64,000 bases of DNA from Manis javanica (GCF_040802235.1 NC_133170.1:5161001-5225000); one strand, 5' to 3'. Numbered from the stretch's first letter, positions 34,351-47,819 are shown. Notes: generated by a model not told the origin, from the sequence alone. Translations and numbers: made by a program.

Positions 34351-36579
34351 GGTGGGGGGAAAATAAGCATAGGAAGAGGGGACCAGGAGGATAGGCAGAG
34401 AGAGGAAGCCTGTAGAGGAAGCCGCATATGAACTGGCCTTTGAAAGCTGCGAGATATTTGGATATGTTGATATTGGGTAAAAGGCCTCTTGGGAAAAGGA
34501 AACATGATATTTAGGAATGCTGAGACAGGAAATTTGTGGCATATACAGAGTAAGGTACCCGGGCTCAGGATGTTCAAAGGGACACCTGGAAGTCATGAAG
34601 CTCCCCAGGACTCTTAAGGTGCAGAGTTTTTTAATCCTTCTTGAAGGTTCTCCATATAGTCTCCTTTGAGACTCTTGATGACATTATGTCAGCTTGGTTC
34701 ACCCACGTGGCCTTTCTGTGCACAGCTCCTTTAACAACAGCCCTATAGGCATAAATGTTATTCTGCAGGCGTGAGTCATTGATTTTTAGTATCTGGTTAA
34801 AAGATGGAGATAGACATTGGGGTTGTCAGTGTTACCAGTTGCTTATAAATGAGTTTTTAATCAGAGCCTGACCTGAGGATTTGAACAAAATGATTGAAAT
34901 TCCAATAGCTCAAAGGAAATACTGGCTCTGGGTAGGCTAATATATGCAGGATGAGGCTGGAAAAGACAACACAGTTTTGTTTGGAGAGTTGGCAAAGAGT
35001 CATAAGTTAATTCAAGACGTAGCTTCTACTCGCTTTGATGTGTATTTATAAGGTCTTTCCCCTTTTCTCTCATTAGTGGATGAAATAAAATATTTTATTA
35101 AATTTCGATTGGACTCAGAACTGGGCAAGGATGACGGTACCTGTTGTGCGACGAGGAAGGCATTTGGAGTTTCAAGCTGTGTATCCTCTGTTTATTTAGG
35201 ATTCAGCATCTGTGAGATCTTTTTTACTTTTCTCCTAAGAGAAGGTCTTGGAATAGCTCAGGTGATGATTTGACCGTTGAGTTCAAGAACTTGCTGAGTT
35301 TAGAGTATACAAGGATGAGACCCACTTTAAACCGTAAAGCATTTGGTGAGAGATTTTGGTTTGCAGAGAGTTTTCTGCTGAAGTCCATTAGTAACTCCCC
35401 ATAGAAATGCCGAGAATTAGGCCAGGACAACTTCTCCTGTCGGTTAAGAGGAGGAATTGGCGTAGAGATGTCAGTGAGGCGTTTATGAGATGTGGGACCC
35501 GGGAAGAAAGCTTCCAGATCACACGTAGTTCCCAGTCTGTTACTTCCCTTCCTGAGTTCTGCTTCCGTACTTTGAAAAGTTCATGTAAAACATACATACG
35601 GGTTAAAAATAATTAATTATAATTCTCCTTTCAGTTGCTATAGCGATGGCAGTTCCTTAATGCATCCTGTGTTCCTCCGTGCCCTTCTGAATTAATTTTG
35701 CACAAAGCAGCTCAATTTTAGAAATAAAGTCCTTTGAAAATAGGTGTCAAGTATTATTATAGGAATTTTATGGTATCCATATAAGAATATCTACAGACTT
35801 ACTGAGGGACCATGACCTGTGACTATGATTAGAAGGTAGAGACTGCTTCCCCACTGGGTCCCTCTTCCCTACTAGGAATGTTCTTTTTTTGAGAGCAATC
35901 AGTGGGAGTACAGATTAACGAGTAGCATTCAGAATCCTTTTATTATCATTGTACACCAAAAAATGGATTCAGAATTTTTATTCTCTCTCACCCCCCCCAC
36001 CCCCCCCACTCTTTATTGTTTCTTGAATCTTCCTGTTCTCTGGTTATGCCTAATAGGAAGGTTAAAATAATTTTATTCAAAATGACTTCTAAAGTGCTGA
36101 AAAGCAAAGATTATTACTGTTGGCACTTAATGTAATTGTATGTAGTAAATGATGGGCACTCTGATCATTCTAGAAGATAAGCAGCTTTCTTCAGTTGCTA
36201 TATTTGTTTCTGCAATATTTCTAGCAGGAATCATATAGGAAAAGGAATTCCATGAAATATAGCCAGCATTCAAGTTGACACAGACAAAATCAACACCTGC
36301 GGTTTGAGATTTAAATACTTTAAGCCTCAGGAATTTTTTAAAGCCTCTAAAATGCCTCAAGCTTCTTGGATTTGATCTTTTTTTTAAAGAAAAATGTGGT
36401 TTAAAAAATCAACCACTAGAACTATTAATAATACAAAATTTTAAACCGTTGCCAAAATATTGCCTCTTAAAAATAATGATTGAAAACCATATATTGATAT
36501 AAATCACATGTATATGCTTTGTTATTATTAGGTATTAGGAAATATAATATAATATATAATTCAAGATCTTGAAATTTGA
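34351..36579. other. Unassigned sequence
   Basis: No recognised repeat apart from a C-rich run at 35988-36008. A splice-acceptor-like site followed by an open stretch at 35078-35136 (DEIKYFIKFRLDSELG) could not be matched to a family. Confidence 0.35.
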
Positions 36580-36760
36580 CAGCTGGAGGAGTTTGAATGC
36601 TGGCTTTGTAAGCTGCTAGTTTCCTCCTTTACAAAAATGAGACACCATACGTCACTCTCAATATAGCTAGGAGTTTAGTTGAGATAATGTATATAAGCTC
36701 TTAGCACAGTGCCTGGGACACAGTAATTGCCCAATAAATTATAGCTGTAATTATTATTTA
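36580..36760 (+). mobile_element. MIR SINE, sense
   Basis: Contains 'cctcctttacaaaaatgaga' near 36624, 'ttagttgagataatgtatat' near 36676 and 'gcacagtgcctgggacacag' near 36703. Confidence 0.75.
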
Positions 36761-37669
36761 TTGATTCACCATTATTTTGTAAACATTTTTCTGCTTTTAC
36801 TTGGAACACACAGCGATTGAAGCCCTGACTGTACACTGCAGAACCGTGTAGTTCTTACACTACTCTGCCGAAAGGTGAATAGAGAGACACTAAGATGCAG
36901 TTTCGATGCCTCACTGATTTTTCAAGTCCATGACTGTTAAATCCCTCGTGTGGAAAGGAGCTTCCTCCTCTCAGGGCTGGTTTGTCTCGAATCTGGTGGG
37001 CAGTGCTGAGAAAAGCAGCTGGGAAGTCAGCAAGCAGGTGGAGACTCCTGTGTCAGAGAAGGCTGCTTGCTGCCGGCACGCCCTACCTTGTCCTGGTCAT
37101 TCCGTGCAAAGCTGCTTTGTCTGCAGACGGCCAATGGCCTGAAGTCAAATAATCAGCAAAGGCAATTAGGGGAAATGGGAGACATTTCCATATGTAAGAA
37201 GGACTTTCCTTTACTCCCGGGCTACAGAAATTGTCCTTGTTTATAGCAGGACGTAATAAAAGCAACGAAAAAATTATTCTGGTTCTATACTATAAAATGC
37301 ATGAGAGAAGCAGTTTGTAATCTTTAGTGGGTCTCTTTCATCTGCCTGGTGAAGAAATATATTGTGCTTGTGTGGCGTTTTAAGCCACGAGGATGAACTT
37401 ATATCCCTCTCCTTTCTGTCAACAGTATCTATTCTTGGAAAGCCATTCTACGCTAGGGAAGCAAATCTAAAATTTGGTTAGGATAGAAATAGAGTTAATA
37501 AAGCCATTCTTACAGTAAGGCATTCTCAGAGCGTGGAGCTGTTCAGCATAAGCAAGATGGTGACGAAAGAGAGAATTTTATCCCTTACCTTTTCAGTAAA
37601 TCTCACCAGGCTTTCCTGAAGAGGTACTTAAAAATATAGGATGACTTCAGTGGTATTTAAGGAATAGTG
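36761..37669. other. Unassigned sequence
   Basis: Nothing recognised. Confidence 0.35.
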
Positions 37670-37865
37670 GAAGCATTAAACTCAGGATCAGAAGATCTAA
37701 GTTTGAGCTACAGTTTTGCCTTCTGCTATTTTTTAACCTACTACTAATCTTTTATGATTTTGGACTATGAACTCCTCCACTGTGAAATAGGGATGATAAC
37801 ATCTGTGCTATTCATCACATAATATTGCTGGGAATATTATATAATAAATGGTGTTACAGAGGATG
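37670..37865 (+). mobile_element. MIR SINE, sense
   Basis: Contains 'agtttgagctacagttttgc' near 37700, 'ctgtgaaatagggatgataa' near 37780 and a degraded 3' end. Confidence 0.6.
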
Positions 37866-38183
37866 TACTGCATGTATGGAGAGACTTAGTGGTATCATTT
37901 ACTCTATTACTAAGCCAACAGTTAAGAAAACACATGGAACTAAGGAGCTGGAATAGTCCTCAATGTAAATACCTGAATTTATTTCAAGGCATATTGCTCT
38001 TTGTTAAGCCGGCATTTATTGCATATGGCTAATGGATTTAATGCTTCTTATTAAATGATATTTTTATGTAACACACTATGTATACATTATCTATAATAAT
38101 TATATGTTACTTATATTGATATTGCTTCATATTTCAGGCTCTGGATGCCTAGGGAATTGTGTTTGAGTAGATGGTAGAGGGGC

Positions 38184-38207
38184 TGCTCTTATGCTCTTAT
38201 GCTCTTA
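38184..38207 (+). repeat. (TGCTCTTA)3 microsatellite
   Basis: Three perfect head-to-tail copies of the octamer. Confidence 0.95.
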
Positions 38208-38756
38208 GTTCAGTATGAGAAATGTTTCTTGACATATGTCTGAACTAATGGTCCAGGGGGGCTGGTACACATACCATCTCAGCTACTGTGGAACAGCGAA
38301 AAACCTCTTTCCTTGCTCCCTTCGACGTTCTGGACTGCTTCCTGTTTAGTGTGCTTTTGTGTTTGTGTTTTTATCTGAGTCTTCCGCTGGTCCGAACTCC
38401 ATGCTCTCCATGGCTCAGGTTTGTAGTCCTACAAGCCTGTCTTATTCTCTGCCTGTGTAACCTGGCCGCCTCCTTCTCCTCTTCACTTTCTTTGAGCAGA
38501 GGTGTTTGCTGTGCTATTGAGAAGGTGCAAATAAAACATTCACCACATATTATAAGGTGATAATGAAAGAAAATGGATTTAAAAGCTAGCAGCAGAGTCT
38601 AACTTTAAATGTAGTTGTGCAAGAATGACTTGGCTAAGTGCTGAGAGATTCCACTGATAAGGTATTTTGTGTGCACAGAAGATGAGATAAACTCTGTCTA
38701 ATGGAGTTAAAAGTGGATAGACAGTCCCTGCTCCCAAAAAGTTCGCAGGTTAGTGC

Positions 38757-38940
38757 AGTAATTCTCAAACCTCACTCTGCACCACTCACCCAGAGACCCT
38801 TGAAAATACAGGTGCCTGGGGCACAGCCTTAGAAATTCTGATTGACTTATTCTGATTGAATTAATAGACCAAAAAGTTTTTGAAATTTCCGCACATGATT
38901 TTGAGAAGATTCTGCAAGATTTGAGAATCACAATTCTAAT
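38757..38940. mobile_element. MER20-like non-autonomous hAT element
   Basis: Begins 'cagtaattctcaaacctcac' and ends 'gaatcacaattctaat', imperfect terminal inverted repeats of the CAGTGGTTCTCAAAC type. An inner block 'ggtgcctggggcacagcctt' fits the MER5/MER20 group. Confidence 0.55.
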
Positions 38941-39379
38941 CAGTTCTGGTTTTAGTCTTTCATGTGCCACCAAATCAGAAAGCCACAAAATCTCCTTTCT
39001 GACTCAGTGTCCCCAACTCTAAGACATGGATGATATTGTTGGCTTTCCTTTCATTCATTCATTCATGTCATATTAAACATTTATGGAATTCATATTCTGT
39101 TAGACATAATAGGGTCAAAGATAGAAATGAGTCACAGGGTCCATCAGAAAGGGGTTTAGAGTAAGGAAATTTTAAAACTGCATACCCGAACAGCTTTTGA
39201 CACCAACTTTCTGTATACAGCGGACAGAAATTTTGTGCTAACTGATTAAGTTCCTGCACCTGAGCAGCTGAAACCTTCTGGCAAACCTTCATGGTTGTGC
39301 TAACAGGTGTCCCTTTATTTTAATCTCCAAGCACACTGCCCCGTCTGGCAGTCCCCCTACATGTCCTAGACTAGTGTTC

Positions 39380-40640
39380 TTCTAGTACCACCCAGAGACT
39401 ATTCTCTCACAGTTCCTCTCCTAAAGTGCCCAGTGCCACCCCACTCAACTTTCAGCTGTTGATGTGGCTTACTGTTTGACAAAGAAAAGTAGAAGCAATT
39501 AAGAAAGAAACACATTGTTTCCCAAGTACCAAATCTACCAATTTACCTGCATGCGTACCCGTGTTTTACCTTTCTTCTTGTTAAGGTTGTTTCTGCTCAT
39601 GTGTAATGGTAACAGGTCTCCCCGTGCTCCAAATCCCCCTGTGCTGGCAGCCAGGGGGGCACTTCATTCACCCCCACACTTAGTGGCATCATCAGTTCAT
39701 CCCTCTCTGCTGGGTCCTTCCCATCCACAGTCCTGCAGTAGGAGCACCTACTAAACTGCACAGAACTAAGAACATCTTCCCAGTAACTCACATCCTCCTC
39801 CAGCTCTCCACGCCATCGCGCATCCCCTCTGTTCTGTGGAACTCCTCGGAAGTGTCTGCATGGGCTGTCTCTGCTTTCTCATCCCCCAGTCCTCCACCAC
39901 ATTCTGTTGGGCTGTCCTCCCCACCACTCTCTATAAGCGGTTTTTCGAGGTCACAGATTACAGTCGCCAAGTCCCTGCTGGTCATCTCAGTCAGCCTCCA
40001 GGGGCACTCCGGCAGGTGGCCACACTCAGACACGCTGTTCTCTTCCCTGGGTGTCTGGTACCACATCATCCTTGACTGTCCCACTACATAACCAGTTGCT
40101 TATTTTGTGTTTCCTTCCCCCCTGACTTTAAGCGGTGAGTCTCCCAGGGGTCAGCCCTAGGCTCTCCTTTGGTCTCTAACTGAACCCTCACTTGTCAGGT
40201 CTTCTGGTTCCGGGGCTTGATGCACCTGTTACCGGACACCCCCCAGGCGCATCCACCTTCCTTACAGGCAGGGGTCTCTCCCCACCAAGCTGCGCTCACT
40301 CCGTCTTTGGGCTTCTTATCTCAGCAAATGGATTCGCTGTTCCTGCCCTTCAACTCCGGAACTGCATGCCATCCTCTGTCCTTTCTTTTCTTCATCCTAG
40401 TAAGTGAAATGCATTGGAAAGTTCTGCATTGTCTCCGGAATATTCTCAGTCTTCCTCTGTCAGTGCCACCAGTGTGACCCCTTGGCTCAAGCCACTGTCG
40501 TCTCTGCTGGGACGTGTCACCAGACCCCTGGGTCTCACAGTGACCACCTTTGCTTGCCTGCGATTTATTTTTCAGAATTGCCACCATGGCTTTGTTAAAA
40601 AAGTAAATCAGAGCACATTAGTCACTTGAATGGTTTCAAT
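39380..40640 (+). mobile_element. L2 LINE, sense, ORF2 end region
   Basis: Long pyrimidine-rich L2 body. Recognisable pieces are 'accacatcatccttgactgt' near 40062, 'ggctcaagccactgtcgtct' near 40484 and 'aagtaaatcagagcacatta' near 40601. Several open frames inside are remnants of, or shadows over, L2 ORF2. The element resumes at about 40976 after an L1 insertion. Confidence 0.7.
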
Positions 40641-40689
40641 TACAATTTCAATATAATCCATCTTCTTTCAAACAAATCAACTGTAAAAA

Positions 40690-40975
40690 AAGACATTTTT
40701 GAGAGAATTAGGGAAATCTGGATGAGTACTTGTGGCTATGAAAGGACTGTGATTAATTTTGTTTAAAATTTTGCTTAACACCCCCCTCCCCCTAAAAAAA
40801 GAAAGAAAAGAAGAAAAACAGAAAAGATAAAGGTGTGTGGCAGATGGTGATTGTTGATTTTGATTAGTTTATTGTTCTGTAGTCTGGAGGTTTATCATAC
40901 TGCAGTCTCTACTTTTATACATGTTTGATGATTTCCATAATACAACATTGGAAAAAAGACAACGAAAAGGTTTCC
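40690..40975 (+). mobile_element. L1 3' end, sense, inserted in L2
   Basis: Starts with 'aaagacatttttgagagaat', then 'gcagatggtgattgttgatt' near 40841, and ends with 'catgtttgatgatttccata' and an A-rich tail. It interrupts the L2 copy. Confidence 0.6.
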
Positions 40976-41340
40976 GGGTCTCTGTCAGGGCCCCCGGTGG
41001 CCCTCTGCCCGCCCCCGGGCCTGCACGCCCCTCTCTCGGGCTCGCTGTTTGCAGCCGCACCATCTTCCTCTCCCTGGCACTTTAAGCCCCGGCGGCCTCC
41101 GGCCCCTCCGCCTGCCGAGCCTGCTGCCCTCTACCTGGCTGACTTACTCACGTGTCCCTGCACAGCGTTTCCCTAGCCATGCCTTGGACTCCCACCCCCA
41201 CACACTCTAGGTTTTAAAATTATGCTACTTTGTTCACATGTTTATTGTGTTTCCTTCTATTAGAATTTCAGCTTTCAGAGGCAGAGACCTTGGGTCCAAA
41301 ACAGGCAGTGGGTTCCTAATAAATACTTGCAAATGAATGA
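40976..41340 (+). mobile_element. L2 LINE 3' end, sense (continuation)
   Basis: GC-rich L2-like body ending in 'tctattagaatttcagcttt' near 41256, then 'ttcctaataaatacttgcaa' and 'atgaatgaa', the L2 terminus. Confidence 0.65.
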
Positions 41341-41342
41341 AA

Positions 41343-41460
41343 TGGACATTACTATTTACCCCATTTTAAAAATGTAGAAACTCTGGCTATAAAAAGTTAG
41401 GTAATTTCTTAATGTCACAGATATTAAGAGGCAGAACGGAGATAATGCCCTCAAGTCTCT
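41343..41460 (-). mobile_element. MIR fragment, antisense
   Basis: The + strand reads 'actatttaccccattttaaa', then 'cttaatgtcacagatattaa' and 'gaggcagaacggagataa', in antisense MIR order. Confidence 0.65.
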
Positions 41461-44400
41461 TGGTTTGGGGGCCTTTACACGTACATACTTCCTCCTGGAA
41501 TGGAGTATGCTGGGGGGAGGAAAGGACGTTGGGGAGCACAGTCCCCCACTCATAAAATGAAAGAACTGCCTTTGCAGGATATGCTTTAGGAAGGAATTCG
41601 CGGCTTGAGTTAGACTCTCAGAGGAGGTTTTCATCATTGTTCCTTGGGTCGCTGTTAGATGCTCAACACAACATGGGAAGTTTAAGCTGCTTGCCGACCA
41701 ACACATTATGTCATCCAGTCCTGAAGACCCACGCTTGTGAACACTTAACATTTTTGGATTTAATGCTTTTTTTTTTCACAAGCTGTCGGACATCCCTCTG
41801 TGCCTCTGTACTGGTCTCCAGAATTTCAGCTTTCTCGGTGGGGCTATAGTAACACAGATGCGTTGAAAAGAATGGTTTAAGATGGCATGATATTCCTCAT
41901 GTAAGTGTACTCCAGGCAATTTAGCGGGAATAGAGAGGGTCAAGGAAGTTAGACGGTGCAATGATCATACTGTAGTGTACATATTTACACAGACACATAT
42001 TATAGGCCATGCATGGACTTGGCACCAATTTGTGTATAATTTTCTCAGTTTCCAATGAACGATCATTTTCATTCTCTTTACGTACTGGGTAACCTGAAAC
42101 TCACACCAATATTTAAACTTCTGATTATATACAGTCACTTATTAGCTACTTACAGTTCTTGGACCATATTTGTTTTCTAACGTTTCAAGGCTGTGTCTCC
42201 ATAGCTCCTTTGTACAGGATTCTCAGCCCGGTGATACTGCCGACAGGGACAGTGGATGGGCTTCACATATGAGGAAGTTAACTTTGCTGGTCTGCTCAGA
42301 ACACTAAGGAGTTGAAAAATGATGGAACACATTATATCGCTATTTTGGTAAATTTCTTTTGATGATCAAACATAAAATGTTTAAATTCATATTTTCTAAG
42401 TATTTCTAAAACTATATATTACAATTAGTGTAGCAAAAAGAATTTCCAGCACTGTTGTGTTTTTGAGGAATAAAATTTTATATAACATTTAATGAAAACT
42501 GTTATATTTTATTAAAGGATAATACATTATAAGCAAGTTTCATATTATTCAGTGATACAGAAATGTCTCCAAGTAATGAAGGAATTCAGTAACACTTTAA
42601 AAAATTCAGTGCTCAGTGAAAAGAGAACTGGCTTATAGACAGAAGGAACAATGTTTTCCACAGATGACCCTGTTAAGGCTTAAGACTTGGCCACAGAAAT
42701 CCTAGACAAACAATAATATAGTTATTGAATTAATGCGATGATTCTTAAGTTGATAAATCTTTTCTCCATGTTGGGGCATAACATTATCTGTCATTTAATA
42801 CATTTATAATATATAAAAAGAAAAGTCATCTCCATAATAACTTCTAGTAGCCTGAATGTTACTAAAAGTTCATTCACAATGAAATGTTTGTCTTACTGCA
42901 GATGAGATTTTAAATCTTATAAAATAATTTTTATTTCTATTATCTTAATGTAATGATAGAAAATTCCACTTTGTTTTATAACTCCTACATGATTTAATGA
43001 TGCTAGAGGTTTATGGACAGAGTCTTTCTTTTTAAGACTGGCTTGTTATAAATTAACAACTATATCTTTCTTACCCAACTATATTATTTAACAAGAATGT
43101 ATGAAGAAAAATATTTTAATATAAATATAATAGCACAAAATTTAGCAAGGGAAACAGATTTGTTATTGAATCAACACATGTTTGTGGAAAAAACAATATG
43201 GAATCAGAGACTGTTTTTTCCCTTGAATCATTTTAAGACTTGGCTTTTAAGAGGCACAGTGACTTTAAGAATTTCCCAACTATAGTGCTTCATTTTGTGG
43301 AAGAATAACTTGGTTCCCCATAAAATTAGTCGGCTTACCAAGACTTTTTGTAGCACTATATATTTGCCAAACTAGCTTCAATATTAGACTTACGTAACTT
43401 CTCTAGTGAAGAAAATTAGAGATTTTAATGAAAGGCAACCGATTACATTGCTAAATTAATATCACTTGAGTCCACAATTCGCAACACTAAAAATCAATAG
43501 ACATAGACAGTTCTTATATTTGTAACCATACTTACTAGGTAGGAACATTTTAATGTATCCAATACCAAAGATATTGTTTATATAACTATTAGAGGTTGTT
43601 ATTTCAAAAATTTTTGGGAAGTTAACATTTAAATATCCATTTTCGAACTATGGTCAATTACAGTGTTCTTGGGAATTTGTCAGGATCCCTTTCTGACGAA
43701 AGATGAACGGCAGAGTACTGAGAAGCCCTATGAGCTCGGACGGGAGATAGATCTGGGTCAATAGCCTGAAGGAGTCACGCCAGCTATTGGCAAGGTGAGC
43801 ACCTTGAAGAAGAACAGATGAAGCTTCCTTCTGTATTGTGTTGAGTATTTGCTAAATCAGCACAATCATATGGCTTGAGTGAGCTGGTGACGCCTGAGTT
43901 TAGTTCAAAAAAACCATGTGTAGCTTCTCCCGCTGTGTGACCTCCTGAGCAGTTAGAACATTGGCCTGGATAATAATGACTTTTTAAGAAATCATTGAAG
44001 TCCCACAAAATTGGTGAGAAATTAAAAGGACATATTTATACATAGCATAATATACCCTGAAAAAGCATATTTTAATAATTATGGCAAAACTGTAGATAAT
44101 GTTGTTACAGATAAACATGATTGGGAAATCATGTTCATATACATTGAAGAATGACAGATGTATTTCTTAGGTGAACAGAAATACCTCACTTTTTTTCTCT
44201 TTCACACAACGGAAATATCTTCAAGCCTTTGCTGACTATGAAGGTAGTACAAAATTGCAAAAAAATGTATGTATTATTGACTTATAAGAAATAAAAAATG
44301 ACAGTTCTTCTTTTAGCCCCAAAATATAAGTTTTATCATTTTACTGTATATAACCTTCAGACACTTAAATACATGTAACCATATATTGACATCAATGGGA

Positions 44401-44479
44401 AATACAAAATATTCTGTTTTAAGCCTTTTAAAAACTATAAAAGATTGCATGTATCTTTTTATGTTAATTTACATAAAAT
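41461..44479. other. AT-rich unassigned sequence
   Basis: Three kilobases without a recognised repeat or gene. Short open frames only. Confidence 0.4.
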
Positions 44480-44690
44480 TATCACATCTTTATAAATAGT
44501 TATGTGATATTCCACTGTTCCTATGTAAATAAATTAGTTTAACCAGCCCCTAAGGATAAATACTTTCTTGTTTCCAATATCTTAATATTATAAACATTGC
44601 TGCAGAAAACAGGATAGTACTTAGTGTTATACTTACCTGTCTCATTATTTCCATGTAAGGTCTTAAGTAGAATGGTTACATCTAAAAATG
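44480..44690 (-). mobile_element. Old L1, antisense (left part)
   Basis: Antisense L1 phrases such as 'gttatgtgatattccactgt' near 44500 and 'cttaatattataaacattgc' near 44581. It is interrupted by the next element and resumes at 45040. Confidence 0.6.
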
Positions 44691-44695
44691 CATAG

Positions 44696-45035
44696 ACACT
44701 GAGAAGTAACTGGTGGTTACCATGGGGGAAGGGTTGGGGTGGGGGGATGGGATAAAGTGAGGGGGATAAAGGGGCACAAAAATTCTCAATCGTAATATAA
44801 GCTGGCCGTGGGGATAGTACAGCGTGGAGAATATAGCCAATCATTCGGAACATCTTCCTCTGTTGACAGATGGTAACTGCAGTATTGGTGATGAGAATTT
44901 AATAATATGGGTAACTGTGGAATCACTGTGTTGTATCTGTGAAACCGATATAAGATTGTATGTCAACTATACTTCAACAAAAAATAAAATAAAATAAAAT
45001 AAACATCATTAAATAACAAAAAAACCCAGAAAAAT
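44696..45035 (+). mobile_element. L1 3' end, sense, inserted into an older L1
   Basis: Same 3' end as 2409-2812, with G-rich tract, 'cagcgtggagaatatagcca' and 'gattgtatgtcaactatact', then an AAAAT-rich tail. Short similar sequences on each side (aaaaatgcata at about 44684 and aaaaatgcaca at about 45036) look like a target-site duplication. Confidence 0.85.
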
Positions 45036-45039
45036 AAAA

Positions 45040-45560
45040 ATGCACATCCCAATTTTTTATGCATATTGTACTAATGCCCTGAAAATGTTTGTACCAATTT
45101 ATACCCTTACAAAATAGGTGTGTCTGTGCATTCACCAACACAGGGCAACCAAAAAATGAGAAGCATCTTCTTTTAGTGATCTCCGTTTTTTTATTATGAG
45201 TGAGGGAGTTTAAGTACCTTTTTTACAGTCTTTTTTGCTACTGTTTCTTTGTGAAAACTCAGTATATATTTGCCATTTTCCTACTGGGGAGATCATCTTT
45301 TGATTATTGATTTGTAAAATAATAATTCTTTTCTGTATGTGATTCCAAATATGTTTCCTAGACTCTTTGTCTTGTAGCCTGTTGATTGTGTCTTTTGCTG
45401 CATAGTTAAGACTATTTTTAGAGCTAAATTTTTTTCTTCTTTGAGGTTTCTGCCTTTTAGTATTCTATTTCAAAAGGCCCTTCTCAACTCAAATTTTAAA
45501 AATAGCTCTCTGTGTATTCTTAGAGATTTTTTAAGTTTTGCAAACATTTGAATCATTAAT
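45040..45560 (-). mobile_element. Old L1, antisense (right part)
   Basis: Continues the antisense L1: 'gcattcaccaacacagggca' near 45129, 'ttgattattgatttgtaaaa' near 45298 and 'ctgttgattgtgtcttttgc' near 45378. Confidence 0.6.
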
Positions 45561-45766
45561 CTATCTGCTTTAGTTTCTTAATCGCAGTCAAATTGGAATT
45601 CTATTATATTGATATAGATTTATGTGTATAGAAGAATAGCTGAAATTATAAAAGAACAATTGAAAATATGTTTTCTTTCAAGATTTTGTGGCTGGAGGAG
45701 CCCAAGACAGGAGTGTGGGGTTCTATTTCTGTTCTTGATGAACCCAGTATATACTTTCACTATGTA

Positions 45767-46091
45767 CAGTTGGCCCTTGAACACAGGTCAGACGTACCAA
45801 ACCCCATGCAGTCAAAAATCCATGCACAACTTTTGACTCCCCCAAATCTTAGCTACTAAGAGCCTACCATTGACCAGAAGCCTTACCAACAACACATGTG
45901 ATTAACACATATTTTGTATGTTAAATGTATTATATACTTATTCTTACAATAAAGTAAGCTAGGAAAAAGAAAATGTCATCAAGAAAATCATGCAAAAGAG
46001 AAAATACATTTACAGTACTGTGCTGTGTTTACTGGAAACCGTCCACATAAATGGACCCATAGAGTTCGAACCTGTGTTTAAGGGTCAGCTG
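45767..46091. mobile_element. Tigger2-like non-autonomous DNA transposon
   Basis: Terminal inverted repeats cagttggcccttgaacaca (45767) and the reverse-complement end ttaagggtcagctg (46091) are preceded by a TA target dinucleotide (45765-45766). The interior has 'cttttgactcccccaaatct' and 'cttattcttacaataaagta', as in Tigger2/MER28-type elements. No transposase remains. Confidence 0.8.
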
Positions 46092-47141
46092 TTCCTGGTT
46101 AAGTTTTTAATTTTCCTGCCTCCTAATTTTTATTTGCGTGATTCAGAATGCAGTAAGGCTTAGCTGTAAAGATTTCTGTATCATATTAGGTGAGCTGCAT
46201 GATTTAATTTGACTGACTCATCCTTTGTAGGTCTGGGTTCCAGGGGATTGTTACCAGGCAAGACAACCACAGACGGCAGAACGGGGTCTCCGGATGTGCG
46301 TGGACTTTGAGAAACGTCCTTGATCATGAGGGGAGCTGGACTGTAAGTCCTGATTTAGTTTTAGTATTTTTCCCCTGGTGAGAAGGTGAAACGTCCACCC
46401 ATTTGTCATGTATCAGCTCTGCAGCACACCACGGAGGGTGAGAGCACTTCCCTCCCCTGTGTCCTCGTGGCGCTGGCTTCCATCCCTGCACCCTGCAGGG
46501 CCGGACCACTGCCTCCTGGTGGCAGCATCCTGTCTGCCACCCGGGTCACTGCTCAGTCTCACTCTGGCATGTCTGTGCCTCCTCCGTGCACAGCCGTGGG
46601 AGACAACAGCTGGGGAGGTGGGCGACACGCAAGCAGCTGTGTGGCAGTGACAGAGAAAGCCTGGGTCAGTGAGTGCCTGGACGAAGGGCGCTGCATCCAT
46701 ATCAGCTGGACTCAAGGCCGGGGCAGCCCAGGAGAGCGTGCCAACAGAGCTGGTGGTGAAGACGAGGACTGGCCAACAGGAGGGCTGAGCTGAGAGGAGG
46801 AGGATGTGGGCGAGGGCAGCACTGTTCCAGGGAGGGGGAATGGTGTGGGGGAGATGCAGAGAGAGCCTTGGGGGTGCTGCTCAGGTCCCACTCCCCAGAG
46901 ACGCTTGCAAACAGAATCATGTGGCCTGAAGACAGAGTGAAGACTAGTCAACCCCTGTTACCCAGCAGTCGTTTTTCTGCACATGCAGCCCAATTTGTTG
47001 TCTCTGCACTTTGCTCAGGCTTTTCTTTCCATTTTTCCTCATCTCTGCCCGCATTCTGTGAGCTGATCAGTATGCAGCCTCCATCTCAACTTCTCTGTGA
47101 AGCCTTCACTGGGACTCTGACGAGAGGTAATCTTTTCTTTC
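46092..47141. other. GC-rich unassigned sequence
   Basis: Contains overlapping open frames on both strands at 46386-46951 (up to 135 codons) that disagree in frame and lack recognisable similarity. No repeats identified. Confidence 0.35.
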
Positions 47142-47255
47142 CTTATTCCAGCAAACACGTATTTAAGGAGCAGTGACTCTGTCCGGAGGCATTCGGGATA
47201 CAGTTAGAAAAATTCTCACCTTCACGGAGCTGACATCTTGGTGGGAGATACACCG
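47142..47255 (-). mobile_element. L2 LINE 3' end, antisense
   Basis: The + strand reads 'ttccagcaaacacgtattta', 'gcattcgggatacagttag' and 'ttcacggagctgacatcttg', the reverse complement of the L2 3' terminus. It continues at 47820-48510. Confidence 0.7.
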
Positions 47256-47258
47256 AGA

Positions 47259-47350
47259 AGCTAAAGAATCTTGTTTCATGGTCCCTTTTGTGTGATGCAT
47301 TCATACATCTAAGCTGCCTGAAATTCTAGTTGTAATTTTTAATAATTTTT
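47259..47350 (+). repeat. Left arm of a 92-bp inverted repeat
   Basis: Matches the reverse complement of 48217-48310 at roughly 88% identity, from 'agctaaagaatcttgtttca' to 'gttgtaatttttaat'. Confidence 0.9.
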
Positions 47351-47439
47351 AATTTTAAATAAGATAAATAAGGAAAATGTGTTGTATGGTGGGTAACAGT
47401 AACTGTTAAGAGAAAACCTAACTTGGAAAGTAGGTGTGT

Positions 47440-47800
47440 TAGTGTGTTTGGGCTGCTATAACAAATCCCACAGATTGGGCAGCATATAAGCAACAGAAAT
47501 TAATTTCCCACAATGTGGAGGCTGGAAGTTCAAGATCAATATGCCAGCAGGGTTGGTAGGGTGAGGGCTGTCTTCCAGGCCACAGACTTCCAGCTGTATC
47601 TTCACACGGCAGAAAGAGATGTAGCTAGCTCTCTGGCCTCTTCATATAAGGGCACTGGTCCCATTCAAGAGGGCTCTACCCCTGTGACTGATCACTTCCC
47701 AACGGTCCCCTTCACCTCCTAATACCATCACTGTGGGGTTCAGGTTTTAACATCTGAATTTGGGGGACACACAAGCATTCTGCCCAGTGCAGTGGGGTAG
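47440..47800 (-). mobile_element. MLT1-type (MaLR) LTR, antisense
   Basis: The + strand begins 'gtgtgtttgggctgctataa' with 'caatgtggaggctggaagtt' and 'tttaacatctgaatttgggg', the reverse complement of an MLT1 LTR. Solo, no internal region. Confidence 0.8.
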
Positions 47801-47819
47801 GAAATGTGGGACCATAATG

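Noticed and set aside
46386-46951. Open frames of 72-135 codons on both strands
   Set aside because: GC-rich composition explains them; no similarity or splice context.
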